From positions 9,672,696 through 9,736,695 of the forward strand of contig JAIUCV010000022.1 in the NCBI GenBank assembly GCA_026724425.1: 64,000 bases of DNA, given 5' to 3'. Below are positions 47,543 to 59,982 of this stretch, piece by piece. The stretch's first letter is position 1; each line of letters starts with the position of its first letter. A program made the position numbers and the translations under genes. The notes under the pieces are model-generated. The model was not told the DNA's origin. It worked only from the letters and a program-made list of their open reading frames with translations, and ran no database searches. The stretch comes from Erythrophleum ivorense (Eukaryota > Streptophyta > Magnoliopsida > Fabales > Fabaceae).

Positions 47543-50500
47543 TGTAACACCATATTCATCTAGCCCATCTCATGCCATTCTAATCACATTTCCTTGAATA
47601 ACATAAGTTTTCCAAGAAAATGGTATTAAAATATTAGATTATTTTTGCGTTACGTCATGGATAAAATTTCATTTCATGTCCCATGGACCATATGGACTCA
47701 TCCATCTCATTCACATATTTAAATACACAAATGCAAGTCAAAATTATCTCAAGATGTGGCCAAAAACTCGAGCTCATGAAGCATATGTAACAAACAATAA
47801 ATTTCGTAAAACAACGAAATGAGCCGTATAAAAGTAAGTCCCTTGAAATGAGCTAAATAATGTCCCAAAAAATTTGGGTAGTATCCTAGGCTCCTAAAAA
47901 TAATAATCCTAAGCTCAGACAGAAAGAAAAATAGAGTTAGGACAATGAAGTAAAATTGTTACGAAATTGACAAAACGTAGTGGCATTTTCATAAATTCAT
48001 GCAATTTTTAGAAAAATTCATAGGAGGGCTTTTTAAATGGAAAATTTGAGTTGCCCAGGGTTTTCAGAGGCCCTAAAAACTATGGGAAGCCCCGGGACAG
48101 TTAAAGCCCATCCAATGTACATTTTTCAATGACGGTGAGCCCGAACTTTGATGGATTCATTCAGAAAAGTTTTAGCTCCAATTTAAGTGATTTCAAAAGT
48201 ATTTTATTAAATTAGGAACCTAAATTTTATGATAAAAAAGATGATTCTAAAAAAGGAGCTAAAATAAAACCAAAACGAAAATGCCACAATAAAAGGGCAA
48301 AATTAGAATTTTTGAGGAAAGTGGCTTCTTGAATCTTCTATATCATTCACGCCCTTTCTCCTCCCTTCTTTAGGCTAACTTACCTCTGCCCAAAAATAGG
48401 AAAAGAGAGCTCCATCTTAGGCACACAAGAGAAGGAGAGAAAGGAGGAAGAAAACCAAGAAAAAGGTAGGTAAATTCAAGGATTTTCATGCTTCTTCCTC
48501 CTCCAATTTTGTTCTTCTCCCTCCAAGCTTCCTTTCTATGGTTTTGTTAAGTTGTTTGGTTTTATTTTGAGTCCAAAACAAGGGGGGATGGTTCAAAATT
48601 TTTGAGGAAAAGCAAACCAAGGAGAAAGGCTCTTGAAAGCAAGCTTGAATACAAGGTAATTCTTGTTCTTTATTGCTTCTTCTCCTTGCTCCTTCTTTGT
48701 GTATATTTCAGCCAAGAATAGAACCAAGGGAGGGGAAGATTTTCTGTCCAAAAACAAGAGAGAAACTAGGGTTTTAAACCATAGGGAAGTAGAATATGCC
48801 AAGAATTTGCAAGAAAAACTAATGGAAATTGATTTAGAAAAGTGTAGAGCTCTTGAGGGTTTTGTAAAAACTGATTTAGTACATGAATTTTTTATACTAT
48901 GTAAGTGTTTAATTGAACTCCTAAAACCTCTAGGAAGCCTCCCAAATGGCTCCCACATCAAGGAAAAATCAAAAACTCTATGAACTCTTCCTTGAGGGGG
49001 TGTCTCAGCCAAGCTCGGATAAATAGGTTAGGGAGTGTTTTAATTTGTTCTACCCTTGGTTTGAGACTTCATATGATGGTAAAAGGTTGGAGGAACCCTT
49101 GAGAAAAATTTAGGAGTTATGGTTTGAGAGATGAGACAATGGTTTCCATAATGGAGCCTTATAAAGCAACACATGTCTAGGCTCTTGTAAGTGAGTAAAT
49201 GATGGTTCCAAGGACCTTGAATGAGGTCAAGAGGCCTAGAAATGAAAAGAGAATGGAGCCTGGAACTTGAATTATAAGGGTTGCTTCAATAGGCCATTTA
49301 TGGAACCATTATGTGAACTATGGAACCACTTATGCTTCTAAGAATATATGTAGTGTCTTGGCTTACTTCAAAAGTGTAATTGTGTGCTATTTATGATGTT
49401 TAGGCCAAGAGAATCCCAACCCACCTAGGTGTATTTGTTGAACTGAAAAAGGGAAGGAGAAAGACCAAGCGAAGCTTGCATAAACATTAAGGTAACTCTC
49501 CACCTCATTCTCCTTGCATTCTTGGTTGTATATATGTCATTGTGTGCATGTGTATGGGTGTGTGAGCTATTGAGATTCCATAAATCTCACTCCCTTTCCC
49601 TCTTTCATCTTAATATGTCTAGGTGGCACTCATGAAGCAAGAGATGCAAGCCAAGGATCTTAAGAGATCAAACTTTAACCATTATGTAGCTTTCTTTGTA
49701 TTTAAATACCAAAGTGGATATGTACATGACATTTTTGAGTTGTAAGCCTTTGAGCAAATTTAATATTATGCGTGAATGATATATGGACCATTTGTGGCAC
49801 AAAATCAATGCAAATGAAAGAACTTGACACTAGATGCCATGTATATATTAGTGTATTCTTGGCTGTAAAATGTCCAAAATGAGATGCATAAGGTTTGGGA
49901 TCACTTGGACAGTTCATATAAGTTGTATTTATGCTTTTAAACTTATCCAAGAGGTGCCAAACACAAAAGAAAACCTTTTGGACCAAGTTGGTGCCTTATA
50001 AGATGCAAAATTGACCACTTTGGTGAGCTATGGCACAAACTATTCAAATGAGCTCTTCTTGGTCTAAAATTTTACATAAATTTAGATTTTTTTCATATAT
50101 TTTTAAGAAGCTAAAGTAGATAATATTTGGAGGTCTACAAAATTTTTGATGAATTTTTGAAGTTGGCAATTTTTCTGGTTTTGGCTCTGGTACTATTCAT
50201 ATGGTATGAAAATTAATCTTTGTCATTCATAGGACAAATGATGTCTAATTACTGTGAAATTTCATAGAGAGAAACTAGACCTTCCCAATGACTTGTGTCA
50301 ATTAGAAGCACCTCATTTGGATATCTAGAGAGGGAGATATGAATTTTTAAAGTTTTTGTTCTATTCTAAGAGAATAGCTAGACCCTTAGTGTTGTTTCAT
50401 CAATTTTTGGGGTCTAAATGCTCTTGGATTGATCTAGAACTATTTTTCCCATCTAGCTAACATCCACACCTTTCCAAATTGGTATAGTTGTATAAATTTG

Positions 50501-53477
50501 ATTTTTGTGGAATTAATTATGCATTTTCAAAGTTTATATCAGTAAGCTGTATCAGTAATTCTGGGCAGTTTGACCTTTGTGCCTTTTTTGTTATCAAAAG
50601 TGGTTCAGATGATATTTTAATGGCTTGGAATTATTTTTAGTAACATCTAGAGTTTTTCAGAAAGTTATGGTTTGCTTGATTTTGATTTTTCTAGATTTAG
50701 TTATGATTTTCCAAAGTTGTTAGCAGAAAACTGAAATTTTGACCTGAGGCAAAATGTGAGTATTTATGGTTTTTAGCTCTTGGTTTGTGGTTCGTGCAAA
50801 GTTTTGGGATGTCTATGATTTGTATGTTGTTGGAAAAATAATTAGAAAATGTTGTTAGTAAGTTTCCAAGGTCCACGAATCAAAATTTAGAATTTTTAAC
50901 TTCGATGTAACACAATTAAATGGCATTATTTCATTCCCTTTTGTGATTCTCTTTACTCCCACATGAAAACTAGCTAAAATATGGGAATATGGAGGTGACA
51001 ACATATACATGAAAATTACATGTGCAGCCTCAGATTAGTGTGCCAACTTTCTATCATGAACTTTGAAAAATCATAACTAATTCTAGAAAAATTAAAATCA
51101 AACACACTATACCATTATGAAAAGTTACAGATGTCTACTTTATGTTAAAAATAAGTCCAGACCAAAACAGATGAAACGGTAACCAAACTCGCTTAGCGCT
51201 ACTGGTACTATTATAGAACTTTAAAAATTCATATCTTCTTACTCAGACATCCAATTGGGATGATCTTGATGGCCATAGAAAGCTTATCATGTCTAGTCTA
51301 TGTCTATAAAATTTTATGAGCATTAGACACCATTTGGACCTCGAATGACATAGGAGAAAAAGCTGATCATATGAACAATAACCAAACCAGAATAGTTGAA
51401 ATACAAAAACTTTGAAATTCATAATTAATTTCACAGAGTTCCAAATAATCTAGTCTTTAGCTTCCTAAAAATCTCTAAATGAGATCTATATGCATGCCAA
51501 ATTTCATAAAGAAATTCGTTCATTTGGTCAAATCATGACATTAGGTTCCAAAATAGTCAATTTTGTGTCTTTTAAGGGTCTCAAATGGTCTACATTGGCT
51601 TCTAAGACATTCATGGCCACTTGAGCACGTGGGAAAGCACCAATATGGTCTACTAAACATGTCTCAAATGTGTACAAAACCAAATTTTACAAACTCACAC
51701 TCTCATCCTATGGTATACACAAGAATACATAATATATATCTTGCCATTCAATGTCAAGAACTTGCTACAACATTCATATGGCATCAAATCTCATACATAC
51801 ATCATGTATCCATATAATTACATATGTTCATAAACTCATACATCATATAAAACATTAGATTACATCATATGCCATTCATATGGCTACAAAATGGATATTT
51901 TCACACACTTCCTTATCAATCTCCTTCCTTTATGCTTGGTGGCTTCCATTCCTTGGCTCACTTGGATCACAGTCATGTTAGACAAATAGGGAGGAAGGGA
52001 TGAGATTTTAGAAATCCCAATAGCTCTTCTCTCTTTCAACCACACATAAAGAATGCAAATCTAAGTCTAAAAATGCATGCATGGACATCATGGCTTTCAT
52101 AATCATTCATGAAACATTTTTAGCATTCAAGAAGTCATATAAAACATACATAGGTTTGCCAAGAAGATGGTTTAACTTCACCCATTTCTCTTGGAGGATT
52201 TTGGACTTGCCTCATCCATTCTCTTAAAGAGTTCTTGACTAAGCCTCACTCTTTAGAGACTTTTGGCTTTGTCTCACCCATCATTGGGATTCTTGGCTCA
52301 TCCTCACAATTGCTAGGGGGCTTTTGGCTTTACTGCACTTAAGTAAACCAAAACATGTTCATAAAAATTATTTAAGTGCATAACATAACATCATGATACC
52401 ATGACATATAGATACATGCTAAAACTTCTTTCATAGCTTAAAACATATATACACATATTCAAAGATAAGATAAACATCCACTCATGCATGAGAGAAAAAA
52501 GAGAGAGCTACCTTGGCTACAAATGCACGCTTTTCCTTTCAAAAATGCTTTCTCTCCCTCAGCCACATACTTACAAGGATGTAAGACTTGGTTCCTTTGT
52601 CCTAGACACATAATATGGAAGCCAATTACATTCTTGGAACAAATTCTAAAACCACACATTCATTTCAAAAGCTAGGTGGCTCTTATAACTCATTTATGGT
52701 TTCATAATGCACCTAATGAAGCAACCTTAGGAAAATATGATCTTGGCTCCATTCTTTCCATCCATCTATGATTCTTGACTCCTTTTAAACCTCTTAGAGT
52801 CATCACATAATTAATTTAAGGAGTCTAGCTAAGTATTGCTTCTTTAAATCACAATATGGAGCCTATAACTACATCTCACTATCCATGACTTCTAAAATTT
52901 TTCCATGGCTTTCTCTCATCCTCTCCCATCATATATGACACAAAACCAAGCTTGGAAAAAAATTAAAACTACCCCTTGGTGCTTTATCCTCTCTAGGTTG
53001 AGGTTATGCACTATTAAGGGAGCTATGGAATGTTCTTTGTTTTCTTGATGGGAGACGCATGTGAGAAGCTTCTTAGGGATCTTAGGAGCTCACCCAAACA
53101 TCCATTTTGGCCTAGGAACTCTTGTATCAAAACAAAATTTTGGTAGAACACTTGAAACCCTAACTTTGCTATCTTAAAATCTAATGGTTGTTTTGTTATT
53201 TCCTTTGCATAATCTTGTTCTTCTCCCTTATTTTCCTAAGATTCACTCTTGGTTTGGCTAAAAATTTAACCCCTTATGGCTGGTCTTATATAGCTATTTT
53301 GTTAATTGCCATCTGGTTATTTTAGCCTCTATTTCAGGGCACCTCTAGCCTCCTCATTTCATTACTTAATATTTAGATCATTATTCTAATTTTTTTGCAC
53401 CTTAATCAATTCATTTTAGAGGACTTACTTTGAAAACGTATCCATTTCTGTCATTTTTATAAAAATCAGACATTACA
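47543..53477 (-). mobile_element. Family T element E (solo-LTR-like), TSD CATAG, hosting element F
   Basis: The element begins TGTAACACCATATT and ends CAGACATTACA. CATAG flanks it at 47538-47542 and 53478-53482. Without nested element F it is about 2.7 kb. It belongs to the subtype lacking the palindrome array. It sits in the reverse transcriptase domain of K: removing it joins the AMEE..DSMRTNH codons to NLVKVLLCQKAFWNKWV. Confidence 0.88.
47786..51000 (+). mobile_element. Family T element F (solo-LTR-like), nested in E
   Basis: The element begins TGTAACAAACAATAAATTT and ends GGAGGTGACA, a slightly mutated form of the GGTGTTACA end of related copies. Flanks are GCATA (47781-47785) and ACATA (51001-51005), four of five matching. 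It is 3215 bp. It aligns with E and A when those are read on the minus strand, so F is opposite in orientation to its host E. A donor-like AAAAGGTAGG lies at 48461-48470. Confidence 0.75.
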
Positions 53478-53482
53478 CATAG

Positions 53483-54650
53483 ACTATCTATTCTTCCATT
53501 GCTTTCAACCATTTTTCCTTAGCAAGGCATGAGAGAGCCTTTTATGTTGAATATGGCTTTTCATCATCTTATGGAGTAACAATTAATGTTATCTTTTCAA
53601 TCTTGAAACAACAATAGGGAACATATCCTTGATTACTCCTAAATGGTTGTGTCTCTTAGGGATTATCTTGTGAAGGAATTATCTTTTGACTTGGATTATT
53701 AGGTGGATGTTGAGCTACTTGTTCCTCACTTGTTTAGTTATCTCATAAAATGACACAATTCTATCTATATCTCATTTGCTAAGAAAATTTGTTTCCAAAA
53801 ATTTGGCATCATGGACGTGATTCAAATTCTGTTACACTTACATTTTCATTTTCTTTAATAAAGACATAAAATTTTGAATATTCAGAATATCTGATCAAAA
53901 TGTATTTCTTGCCCTTTGAGCCTACCTTCCCATACCTATAAGAAGGTTTATGCACATAAGCTACCAATCTCTAGCATCATAGCACACTTAAATTAGGTTT
54001 TCTACTTGTCCACGATTTATAAGGTATAGAGGCAATAGATTTAGAAGGTACTTGGTTTAGTATAAAAGCTGCTATCATCAATGCATATGCCCAATAGGAT
54101 ATTAGGGAGCTTTTCTTGCGCCGTCATAAATCTAACCATTTTGAGCAAAGTTTTATTTTTTTTGCTTTATAACTTCATTTTGTTATGGAGTGTTAATTGT
54201 CTTATGATTCTCTTTTTATTGCATAGATCCTTTAATTGATATAATAAATACTCACAGCTATGGTCAATTCTTGATGCTTTTACCTTTTGATTTAATTGGT
54301 TTTTAACCAAGTTAGTGAATTGTCTAAATCATTATAGGGCTTTATATTTGTGTGAAATTAAATAAACATGATTGTATTGAGTGTAATCATCAATGAAAGT
54401 GATGAAATAAAAGGCTTCATGCCTTTCCCTCACCCTCATAGGACCATATATGTCAGAATTGATTAATTACAATGCAAATTCAACTCTACTTCCTTTATCG
54501 AATGATTTCCTAATTGCTTTTCGTGCTAGGCAATGTTCACATATTGACATTTCATTTTTAGTCATGGATCCTAATAATCCTTCTTTTACCAATTTTTCAT
54601 TCTTTCTATACCTATGTGTCCTATCTTAACATGATCTAGATTTGAATTTT
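53483..54650 (-). pseudogene. Copia integrase and start of reverse transcriptase of element K
   Basis: Minus-strand translation gives CEHCLARKAIRKSF (the Cys pair of the HHCC zinc region). Next come INSDIYGPMRV and FYFITFIDDYTQYN, the integrase core with catalytic Asp positions. Then a long degenerate stretch leads to the reverse transcriptase start. Several stops and shifts interrupt it. Confidence 0.75.
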
Positions 54651-55114
54651 GGGCAGTCAATAAAGTCGAGCAACCATGATTAGCAAAAATAGTATCATTA
54701 CTATTAATTGCATCCAAAATAATAAAACCATTAGACAAAAAATGATAATCATTATGTTTTGTTCCATGGACAATGTCTTTAGGATTATTACAAAAAATAC
54801 ATTGAAATATAACTCAAGAAGAGGACAACTGAAACTAAGTTCCACTAGATTTCTGGAATGTATAAAGCATCACGTAAAAATAGGGTTCACCTATCACACA
54901 ACCCCATTTTACATGTGTTGATCCCTTTCACTTTAATAGCCATGTTGTTTCTTTAAAAAAGTTGTTTGCTCTTTAAGGGTAGCTGATAGTATTCTACAAG
55001 AAATCCTACATCATTGGCTACTGGTTTGTGGCCTCTAAATCAATAGTGCATAAAGAATAGGCATATGCCATTAATACAATGCTAGAGATATAAGTAATAT
55101 GAGGATGTGTAAAG

Positions 55115-55193
55115 CATAGTGTTACTTTATTTTACTCTTGGCCATCTCTAGCAAAGTGACCTAGTTTATGGTAGGAGTAGCACTATGTCTTAG
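55115..55193 (-). pseudogene. Copia gag zinc-knuckle relic of element K
   Basis: The minus strand encodes CYSYHKLGHFARDGQE. A zinc knuckle has C-x2-C-x4-H-x4-C; here the second Cys is Tyr and the last Cys position is not kept. Element G cuts gag immediately on the N-terminal side. Confidence 0.65.
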
Positions 55194-55234
55194 TGTAATA
55201 ATTAGGATTTCTGAATTTTTTCTAATTCTACTGG

Positions 55235-55470
55235 CTATAGCCAGGACCCTTATTGGCTATAGTGAGTGTATCAGTTCGCTACAGCGGGTTATAGCGAATA
55301 TACCAGTTAGCTATAGCGAGAATGCAGTTAGCTATAGCGAGTTCGGGCATCCTATACAAAATCCAGGGGGTTTCTCACAATAGCCCGCGCCATAGTGAGA
55401 ACAGGGGCCTAAGAATGATACGTGCTCGCTATAGCGAGGGATATTTTCCATTATAGCGAGGTTTAATCCG
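55235..55470 (+). promoter_or_regulatory. TATAGCGA palindrome array in element G
   Basis: At least eight words such as GCTATAGCGAG, TTATAGCGA and CGCTACAGCGGG lie around a degraded TATA site (CCTATACAAAATCC). The arrangement matches the arrays of elements C and D. Confidence 0.6.
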
Positions 55471-55537
55471 AAAGAAGAGTGAAAAAGTGGATTTTTGTTT
55501 CTTAAAGACCTTAGAAGCCCTCTTTTCTTCTAACTGA

Positions 55538-55560
55538 NNNNNNNNNNNNNNNNNNNNNNN
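55538..55560. other. Assembly gap (23 N)
   Basis: A run of N just after the palindrome array of element G. Confidence 1.
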
Positions 55561-58275
55561 TGCTTCATCTAAAATAGAGAAAAGGGATGGAGAGAGAGAG
55601 AGACCAAGAGAAGCCAAGGAAGAACAAGGAGAAAGGTAAGCAAAACTTGAGATTTCCATAGCTTTCCTTCTTAGAATTTTGTTCTTCTCTCTTTGCCCTC
55701 TCTTCCTATGGTTTTGGTTATTGAATTAGTTTTGATTTGAGCTTGGTTCAGAAGAGGGATAGTGGAGAATTAAAGAGAAAGTGAAGGCAAAGGGAACCAC
55801 TCTTGAAGAAGGCTAGAATTCAAGGTAGATGCCTGTGTATCTTTACTTATTCTTCTTTGCTTCTTGTGCATGTTGGTTCTACCAACTTGAGAGCTAGTAA
55901 AGGGAAGAAAGTTTTGACCTAAAAGAGGTATGAAACCCTTGAATTAGAGTGTGGGGAAGCTAAGAAATGCAAAGAAATTAGAAGAAGAGCTAGTGAAATT
56001 CAAGAAAGAGTAACTAGGGATTCTTAAACACTTTGTAAAGATTGTTTTGATACATGAATCCCCTAGCCTTTGTGAGTATTTGGTTGAGTTTCCAAGACCC
56101 TTAGGAGGCTTCCCAAGTGCCTTTCCTTTCAAGGAAGACTTAGAAGCTCCATTAGACCTTTTGGGGAACAAAAAGGGAATCATAGACTAAGTATGCTTCT
56201 TAAGTATATGTGTGATGTCTTGGCTTGTTCCAAGAGTATAATTAAGTGCTATTTGTTATGTCTAGGCTAAGGAACCCAAGCTCCATTTAGTTGCGGTTGT
56301 GAGACCGAGAAGGGAAAAGAGAAGTTGAAAGGAAGGATTGTGTTTAACTGTCGAGGTAGCTCTTCACTCTTTTTTGTGCATTCTTGGATGTATGATGGTC
56401 ATTGTATGCTTGTGTGTGCACTTGTATTGAGAGACATGGAATTTGATATTACCTTGTTGCATTGGTACTAATATGCTATATTTTGGGTTATGAAAATTGC
56501 TCTAAAGGGTGAGGTGATGCTAAAAGTCCCATGTGATAGGTGAGATGGGAGTCAAAAGTCCTTAGGAATGGGTGAGACAAGGCCAAAAGTCTTATGATGA
56601 GTAAGGCCAAGTCAAAAGTTCCTAAACCAAGGGTAAGGCTAATCCAAAAGTGCCCAAAATAGGGTGAGGCCTAGACCAAAAGTCCCTAGAGCTTATTCTT
56701 AGCATTAATATGATTATCATGACATGTAAATCATGTGTTGTATAATTTGGATAGTTGGATGCCTACTTGCATATTTTGACATATTTATATACCTTGATTG
56801 CTTCCTTGAATGAGTGTATGAGCTATTGAGATTCCATGAATCTCACCCCTTCCCTCTCCCATCTTAATATGTTAGGTGGAGCTCAAGGGGACTAAAGTGC
56901 AAGTCAAGGAGCCTAGTTAAGCATATTCAGTTAATTGTATAGCTTGTTTTAGTTCTTTTGATGTAAAGAAGTGCTAAAATGTATATGTATATATTATTTT
57001 TGACATGTAAATAGATGAACAAGGGTAAAAGCATGTATATCGTGATGTATGAACCATTTGTGGAACAAAAGCAATGAGAATGCAAGTTTTGGGTACTTGG
57101 TAGCCCATTCCTATATATGTATTCTTATGTGTAGCATAGTGAGTTTAAGATGTATGATGATTTGGACCACTTGGGGCAATTCATATATGATGTATTAGTG
57201 CTTTTAAACTTGACCAAGAGGTGCCAAACACTAAAAAGAGCCATTTGGACTAAAGAGTTGCATTATGAGAAGCGAAAAATGACCATATTGGTGGGCTATG
57301 TCACTTTTGTCCAAATGAGCTTTTCTTGATCTAAAATTTGGCATGCATATAGAGATTATTAAGAGATTTTTACAAAGCTAAAGTGTAGAATATTTGGAGG
57401 TTTATAGAATTTTTGGTGAATTTTTGAAGTGAAAAATTTCTGGTTTGGTTGCTGTCATTATAGCTTTGGTCCTAAAATTGTTCTATTTCAATCATGGGGT
57501 AAATGATATCCAATTGCCATAACAATTTTTAAGGCAGAAACTAGACCTTTCTAGTGACTTATGTCAACAAGAATCGCCCCATTTTGATGTCTAGAGAGGG
57601 AGATATGAATTTTTAAATTTGCTATCCAGTATTAGGCATCCAGTCAGACCCGTGTCATTGTTTGATTGATTTTCATGGTCTGAAAGAACCTAGAATGGTT
57701 TGGAATGATTTTTATCTCTATCTAACATCCATATATTTCCATATTGGTATAATTTGCATGGATTGAAATTTTTTGGAATTAATTGAATATTTGTTGAAGT
57801 TCATATTAGAAAGTTGTATCAGATTATTGGGTAGCTTGACCTTCCTATTTTTCTTTTACCAAACGTGGTCCAAACAATGTGATTGTGGCTGGGAAGTATT
57901 TTTAGTGTAAATTTAATATCTAGAGTTTTCCAGAAAACTATGGTTTACTTGATTCTCATTTTTCTAAAATTAATTATGATTTTCCCAAAATTGGAGCCAA
58001 AAATCTGACTTTTGGACCCATTTGAGAAATTGTATTTTTCTAGTTTTTGGCTTCATATCCGTGGTTCATGGATTGTTTTATGTTATGTATAAGTTGTATG
58101 AATGAATTTGAGTAGAGACTATGATTAACATGGGATCCATGGGGTGAAGTATAACGTTTAAACCCCGACATAATGCATTAAAATGCCACGATTTTAGTCA
58201 TTTTCTTTGGGAATCATATGGAATCAAGCTTAATGATGGATAATCATGGTTAATACATTATAGTGTTACACTTAG

Positions 58276-58676
58276 CTATATTTAGCTTCTTGCCATCATG
58301 CTTTCCTTTCTTCTTAAATTTAGATTTTCCCTTCTGATTAGGCTTATTAGATCCTTTTTTATGCTTGTTCTTCATAAACCAAGGTTTCTTACACTTACCT
58401 TTTGCTTGGGCTTAGAATTCCTAGTAGATTTAGCTATATAAGCATGTTTAGATGTTTATGTAACACCTTGTAACACAAGTTAATCTATTATAATTTGGAT
58501 ATGAAAAAGTAAATTAAAATCCTCATAGAAGCATAATTATTAAATGAAAGAAATTTGAACCAGATTAAAACCTTTAACATCATCAAAGTTATCCATTGAA
58601 CTTGCATTCATAGAAGGAAACCCACTGTGTAAAACATCATAAAATTACCTTATAGGAAGTCCCTTAAGTGCACCTT
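58276..58676 (-). pseudogene. Copia gag Lys-rich segment of element K
   Basis: Minus-strand translation at 58276-58480 gives KCKKPWFMKNKHKKGSNK and KFKKKGKHDGKKLNIAK, the basic stretch before the zinc knuckle. The matching stretch of element J (FKKRDKYGGKKLDIVNSK) supports common lineage. Sequence further right to 58676 is degenerate. Confidence 0.65.
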
Positions 58677-58824
58677 TGTAACACCATAATTTCTTAGCTC
58701 ATTTCATGTTATTTTCATGCCTCGAACCATGCATCTCACATAGGAGACAAGAAAAAGCAATTAAAAATAATGAATATTTTTGCATTGCGTAGTGTATAAA
58801 TTTCTCATTCAATGTCCTGTGTAA

Positions 58825-58867
58825 AGTCCCACATCGGATAGGAGGGATCTGTGGCTAGCCCATATAA
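58825..58867 (+). promoter_or_regulatory. snRNA-type upstream element plus TATA box in the TRIM LTR
   Basis: AGTCCCACATCG at 58825-58836 matches the plant snRNA-gene upstream sequence element RTCCCACATCG exactly. TATAA starts at 58863, 26 bases after it. The pair recurs in the other units, with point changes. Promoter function is inferred. Confidence 0.5.
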
Positions 58868-59021
58868 GTGGGAGCAAAGCTTTCCCCCACTGATGAGGCC
58901 TTTTCTTAAGGAAATGAGAGTACTTAGGAGAAACAAAACCCCACCATTTCTGGAAATAAGAGTACCGATGGCAGTGCCATAACGGGGATAATATCGTTGA
59001 AGGCTCTGTGCAGTGTTTGCT

Positions 59022-59482
59022 CACACCATACAGAGCTTCCGACGATATTGTCCCCATTATGACACCGCCATCGGTGCTCTCATTTCCCAGAAACGGTGGG
59101 GTTTTATTTCTCCCAAGTACTCTCATTTCCCCTTAGGAAAAGGCCTCGTCAGTCGGGAGAGCTTCGCTCCCACTTATATGGGCTAGCCACAGGTCCCTCA
59201 TATCCGATATGGGACTTTACATTCTACCCCCTTGGGGCCAACCCGTCCTTGAGTGTACATGCAATTAAGCTGACTCTGATACCAAACACCACACAGAGCC
59301 TCCGACGATATTGTCCCCGTTATGACACTGCAGTCGGTACTTTCATTTCCTAGAAACAGTGGGGTTTTATTTCTCCCAAGTACTCTCATTTCCTTGGGAA
59401 AAAGCCTCGTCAGTGGGGAGAGCTTCGCTCCCACTTATATAGGCTAGCCATAGGTCCCTCCTATTTGATGTAGGACTTTACA
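59022..59482 (-). mobile_element. Complete TRIM, reverse copy
   Basis: Read on the minus strand: LTR, then TTTGGTATCAGAGTC (primer-binding site like that for initiator tRNA-Met), about 60 internal bases, polypurine CCCCAAGGGGGTAGAA, LTR. There is no ORF, as expected for terminal-repeat retrotransposons in miniature. Confidence 0.75.
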
Positions 59483-59528
59483 TTGGTATTAGAGCAAACA
59501 CCACATAGAGCCTCCGACGATATTGTAA

Positions 59529-59982
59529 TGTAAAGTCCCACATCGGATAGGAGGTGGCTAGCCCATATAAGTGGGAGCGAAGCTCTCCCCACTAACAAGG
59601 CCTTTTCACTAAGGAAATGAGAATACTTGGAGAAACAAAACCTTACCATTTTTGGGAAATGAGAGTACCGACGGCGGTATCGTAACAAGGACAATATCGT
59701 CAGAGGCTTTGGTATGGTGTTTGGGTATCAGAGTCGGCCTAGGCGCATGTGCAACCCGAGGACGGGTTAGCCCCAAGGGGGTGGAATGTAAAGTCTCACA
59801 TCGGATAGGAGGGACCAGTGGCTAGCCCATATAAGTAGGAGTGAAGCTCTCCCCACTAACGAGGCTTTTCTTAGGAAATGAGAGTACTTGGGAGAAATAA
59901 AACCCCATCATTTCTGGGAAATGAGAGTATCGATGGCAGTGTCGTAACGGGGACAATATCGTCGGAGGCTCTGTGTGGTGTT
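59529..59982 (+). mobile_element. Complete TRIM, forward copy
   Basis: LTR 59529-59722, primer-binding-like GGGTATCAGAGTCGG, about 60 internal bases, polypurine CCAAGGGGGTGGAA (59773-59786), LTR 59787-59982. The first LTR lacks six bases present in the others, between the snRNA-type upstream element and the TATA box. The element is non-coding. Confidence 0.8.

Larger units (their letters stand above)
55194..58270 (+). mobile_element. Family T element G (solo-LTR-like), TSD CTTAG
   Basis: The element begins TGTAATAATT and ends TAGTGTTACA, flanked by CTTAG at 55189-55193 and 58271-58275. It is 3077 bp including an assembly gap. It carries the palindrome array (55235-55470) and a donor-like GAAAGGTAAG at 55631-55640. 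Removing it joins the Lys-rich gag segment to the zinc-knuckle relic of K. Confidence 0.9.

Noticed and set aside
48593..49012. ORFs of 139 (-) and 106 (+) codons inside element F
   Set aside because: They overlap on opposite strands, have no recognisable domain and are not kept in the other family T copies.
59096..59353. Short ORFs across the TRIM cluster
   Set aside because: They recur only because the units repeat, in both orientations, and TRIM elements are non-coding.
59482..59500. tRNA-like TGGTATNAGAGC words as tRNA genes
   Set aside because: These are primer-binding sites complementary to a tRNA 3' end; no cloverleaf sequence surrounds them.
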